Shown here: positions 60,637 through 62,269 of the stretch, in pieces | How the letters are laid out: every line of letters begins with the position of its first letter | Position numbering within the stretch: position 1 is the stretch's first letter | Source: an uncultured Kiritimatiellota bacterium | GTDB taxonomy: Bacteria; Verrucomicrobiota; Kiritimatiellia; RFP12; UBA1067 | Assembly: GCA_934621385.1 (NCBI GenBank) | Contig: CAKTUI010000010.1 | Span: forward strand, 1-62,269 | DNA: 62,269 nucleotides | Direction: 5' to 3' | Notes under the pieces: model-generated | What the model was told of the DNA's origin: nothing | The model's input: only the letters and a program-made list of their open reading frames with translations | Databases searched by the model: none | Program-made: the position numbers and the translations under genes

Positions 60637-61476
60637 ATGAGAATTACGCATGCCTTTACTTGCACGGGGCCGTACGCGCTTTTGATTATGTTGGGCATCA
60701 AGCGCGTTGAAAACCGCAGCGTGATGCCGCCTGGGGGCTGTGGCCGTTGTGCCGTTTCGTGCTCAAAGTCGTTCTGCCGCGAGGAATATGGAAACTTTGT
60801 CCGCTGGGCTTCTCGGGTTCTTCCTTCGGGTGACTTTGACGGCATCCCGGCTTGGACGGATGTCCAGGACTGGCCGGGGCGGATTGTCGGCACGTGCACC
60901 TGTGTCGGGCGTGGACGGAATGACCTGAGATTGTCGGCGGAAGAGGATGTCGGCGGATGTGGCGCAGGACTTTCGTGGGATGAGGGCTATCCCTACTGGT
61001 GGGACTTGTCCGAAGTGGCCTGCCTTGATTGCCCGATTGTCTGTCGCGGCAATGTCGGTATGTGGCAATTGCCGCGAGAACTCGTTCCTTCAGTCACGCA
61101 AGCGGATGAATTGGCGCGATCCGTTGGTGTGACGATAGCCTGTGCGGATGATGCGCGGCGGATTTTCAGGGCGGCACTTCCACTCGTCGGTGCGAACGAG
61201 GGGTTCTTTGTCCTTCCGTTGGATGCGCAAAATCGGACACTGGCGGCTCCGATTCTCGTTTCGCTTGGGACAACCGCCGCGACAACGGCCGTTCGTCCGC
61301 GGGATGTCTTCCAGACGGCCCTCACCAAGGGGGCGGATGCCATTATCGTTGCGCATAATCATCCGAGCGGCAGCACGGCGTTCAGTCCGCAAGATCGGCA
61401 CTTGACGGAAACCCTAAAAGGGTTGGGGGAGTCGCTGGGGATTCGTGTTCTCGACCACCTTGTCCTGGTGAAATAG
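60637..61476 (+). CDS. ASCH-like domain fused to a RadC (JAMM) domain
   Basis: A 279-residue protein. Residues 1-~90 resemble an ASCH/PUA-like nucleic-acid-binding fold ('GIKRVENRS' is the ASCH 'GxKxxExR'). A Cys-rich middle (about 90-140) follows. Residues about 165-279 are a RadC/MPN+ domain with the full JAMM set: Glu188, His240 and His242 in 'AHNHPSG', and Asp253. It stops at 'LDHLVLVK', about 15 residues before the usual RadC end. It lies 33 bases after the nuclease. RadC proteins often travel with mobile and defence genes. The start is the ATG at 60637; a GTG at 60616 is possible. Confidence 0.78.
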   Translation: MRITHAFTCTGPYALLIMLGIKRVENRSVMPPGGCGRCAVSCSKSFCREEYGNFVRWASRVLPSGDFDGIPAWTDVQDWPGRIVGTCTCVGRGRNDLRLSAEEDVGGCGAGLSWDEGYPYWWDLSEVACLDCPIVCRGNVGMWQLPRELVPSVTQADELARSVGVTIACADDARRIFRAALPLVGANEGFFVLPLDAQNRTLAAPILVSLGTTAATTAVRPRDVFQTALTKGADAIIVAHNHPSGSTAFSPQDRHLTETLKGLGESLGIRVLDHLVLVK

Positions 61477-61606
61477 GGACGGTGGCGTGGTCTGGTTCTG
61501 AGGGTGTCCAATCCGGGTTCCATCCTTACTATCTGGCAATCCTTCGCGGCGTAGGGGAAAAGCGTTACATCCATCGGATTTCGGCCCGTTGGGGATGGAA
61601 GTCTCG
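61477..61606. other. Gap after radC-like gene, no gene recognised
   Basis: About 130 bases between the ASCH-RadC stop and array B. No frame, hairpin terminator or repeat copy was recognised. Confidence 0.45.
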
Positions 61607-61710
61607 TCTAATGGGCATTGGAGTACTTTCCTTCGGGCATTGGAGTACCTTTTAATGCCCATTAGAAATTTTTCCGACGGGCATTAGAATTCCGTCTGAT
61701 GGGCGTCGGA
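61607..61710. repeat. Five-dyad array, copy B (22-bp period, inverted relative to A)
   Basis: Five 16-bp dyads start at 61607, 61629, 61651, 61673 and 61695, exactly 22 bp apart. Read as the reverse complement, they align with array A unit by unit, and three of four spacers (cggaat, aaaatt, aagtac) are identical. Arm changes come in pairs in some units: CTGATG...CATCAG in A is CTAATG...CATTA in B. Confidence 0.9.
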
Positions 61711-61732
61711 ATTCTGCCGTGAGGGGAATAAC

Positions 61733-61870
61733 CACGGAATACACTGAAAGCACGGAAAGGGGATGGTGGCTTTTAGCCGCAGGGGACGCAAAGGCCGCAG
61801 AGAGGAGGTCGAAAAGTTTCCGTGCCCTTCGGTGTCTGCCGAAGGCAGTTTCCGTGTGTTCAGTGGCAAA
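61733..61870. repeat. MITE-like inverted-repeat element, copy 2
   Basis: Starts with ACCACGGAATACACTGAAAG and CACGGAAAGG, then TTTTAGCCGCAGGGGACGC and GCCGCAGAGAGG. The right end is the reverse complement of the left (TTTCCGTG twice, ending TTCAGTGG). It shares both blocks with 28103-28290. Confidence 0.7.
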
Positions 61871-62269
61871 ACGGCGAAAGGGCACCCTTCTTGGGAGCGG
61901 CGGAGCGCAGGAGGGCGGGGGTGGAAGCCCTACCATGTAGGCGTTCAGTCTGTCGCGTTCTCCGTCTGTAGTCGGCCCGTCCTTCGTCTTGCGCACGCCG
62001 CCGCGCTGCCCTGCGCATCGCGGCGTTCTATGGTGCGCACGACAGGCGGCTGGGATGCGCACGAGACGGTCTTGTGGTGAGTACCGCATTTTCTTATACA
62101 CGGAGCGTGTTCTGTGGTTGTCCCAATTCGCCGCGCACCCAGTTTGTCAAATAGAATGTGTACCCAGTAGATAGGCGGGGACTTTTCGGTTCGTCAAATA
62201 CTGTGTACTCTGAAGGTGTTGCTTTTGTTTGCTGAGGGGATTTGGGCGTAGGTCGATGCCCCCTATCTG
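61871..62269. other. Window end: repeat fragments, no gene recognised
   Basis: About 400 bases. It holds the second GCGCACGAC block (62012-62071) and, near the edge, two direct repeats of GTCAAATA followed by TGTGTAC (62146-62163 and 62193-62208). A weak inverted match, AGATAGGCGGGG against the reverse complement of the final bases, suggests the end of an insertion sequence cut by the window edge. Confidence 0.5.
62012..62071. repeat. GCGCACGAC intergenic block, copy 2
   Basis: It matches 12991-13050: TGCGCATCGCGGC, TGGTGCGCACGAC and GGGATGCGCACGAG in the same order and spacing. In both places it lies a few hundred bases from a five-dyad array, although the arrays themselves are in opposite orientation. 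Confidence 0.7.

Overview
This is a GC-rich bacterial chromosome segment with 44 supported genes. All lie on the + strand except one two-gene unit (40594-42866). lpxI and lpxB imply a lipid A outer membrane. Giant Sec-exported LamG proteins, a type III glutamine synthetase, a McsA-like protein beside ClpC and dense intergenic repeats suggest a PVC-group bacterium, possibly Kiritimatiellota/Verrucomicrobiota. That placement is inference; no rRNA or tRNA gene was seen to test it.

Layout: (1) 167-12737, five exported proteins, including a 2796-residue LamG protein, a tail-collar protein and a small SHD1-like protein. (2) 13236-16895, aspS, a CPBP protease and an FkbH-like HAD protein. (3) 16970-18657, a QueD-YhcH fusion and a WalJ-like metallo-beta-lactamase-fold protein. 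(4) 18737-21603, an exported GH2 glycosidase and RNase D. (5) 21903-27783, glnN, potABC without potD, and a glycosyltransferase. (6) 28652-40513, a long housekeeping run: infA, yebC, ribBA, gpsA, a prepilin peptidase, a phosphoribosyltransferase, a McsA/McsB hybrid, clpC, lepA, lpxI, lpxB. (7) On the minus strand, an NfnAB-type flavoprotein pair. (8) 43500-52544, ruvA, two exported hydrolases with different codon use, gltX, a methyltransferase, an aminotransferase, a YdjY-like protein and apbE. (9) 52584-57803, dnaE, an HTH-EIIA fusion and a HAD phosphatase. (10) 57863-61476, a horizontally acquired-looking restriction-modification pair followed by an ASCH-RadC fusion.

Genes inside units are very tightly packed, mostly with 4-nt ATGA, GTGA or TTGA overlaps. 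Nearly every unit begins with an extended -10 promoter (TGGTATAAT or a close variant), often so close to the start codon that the mRNA should be leaderless or nearly so.

The most unusual non-coding signal is a repeat family present three times (12764-12867, 43039-43142, 61607-61710). Each copy has five short dyads spaced exactly 22 bp centre to centre. Two copies share sequence and spacers, with paired changes in the arms of at least one unit. The third keeps the geometry but has different inner sequences. A second striking locus, 27817-28082, has phased TTGACGCG repeats beside an AT-only hairpin and looks origin- or operator-like. Among proteins, the leading oddities are the McsA zinc finger joined to the C-terminal half of an arginine kinase, the QueD-YhcH fusion, and the ASCH-RadC protein beside the restriction-modification genes.
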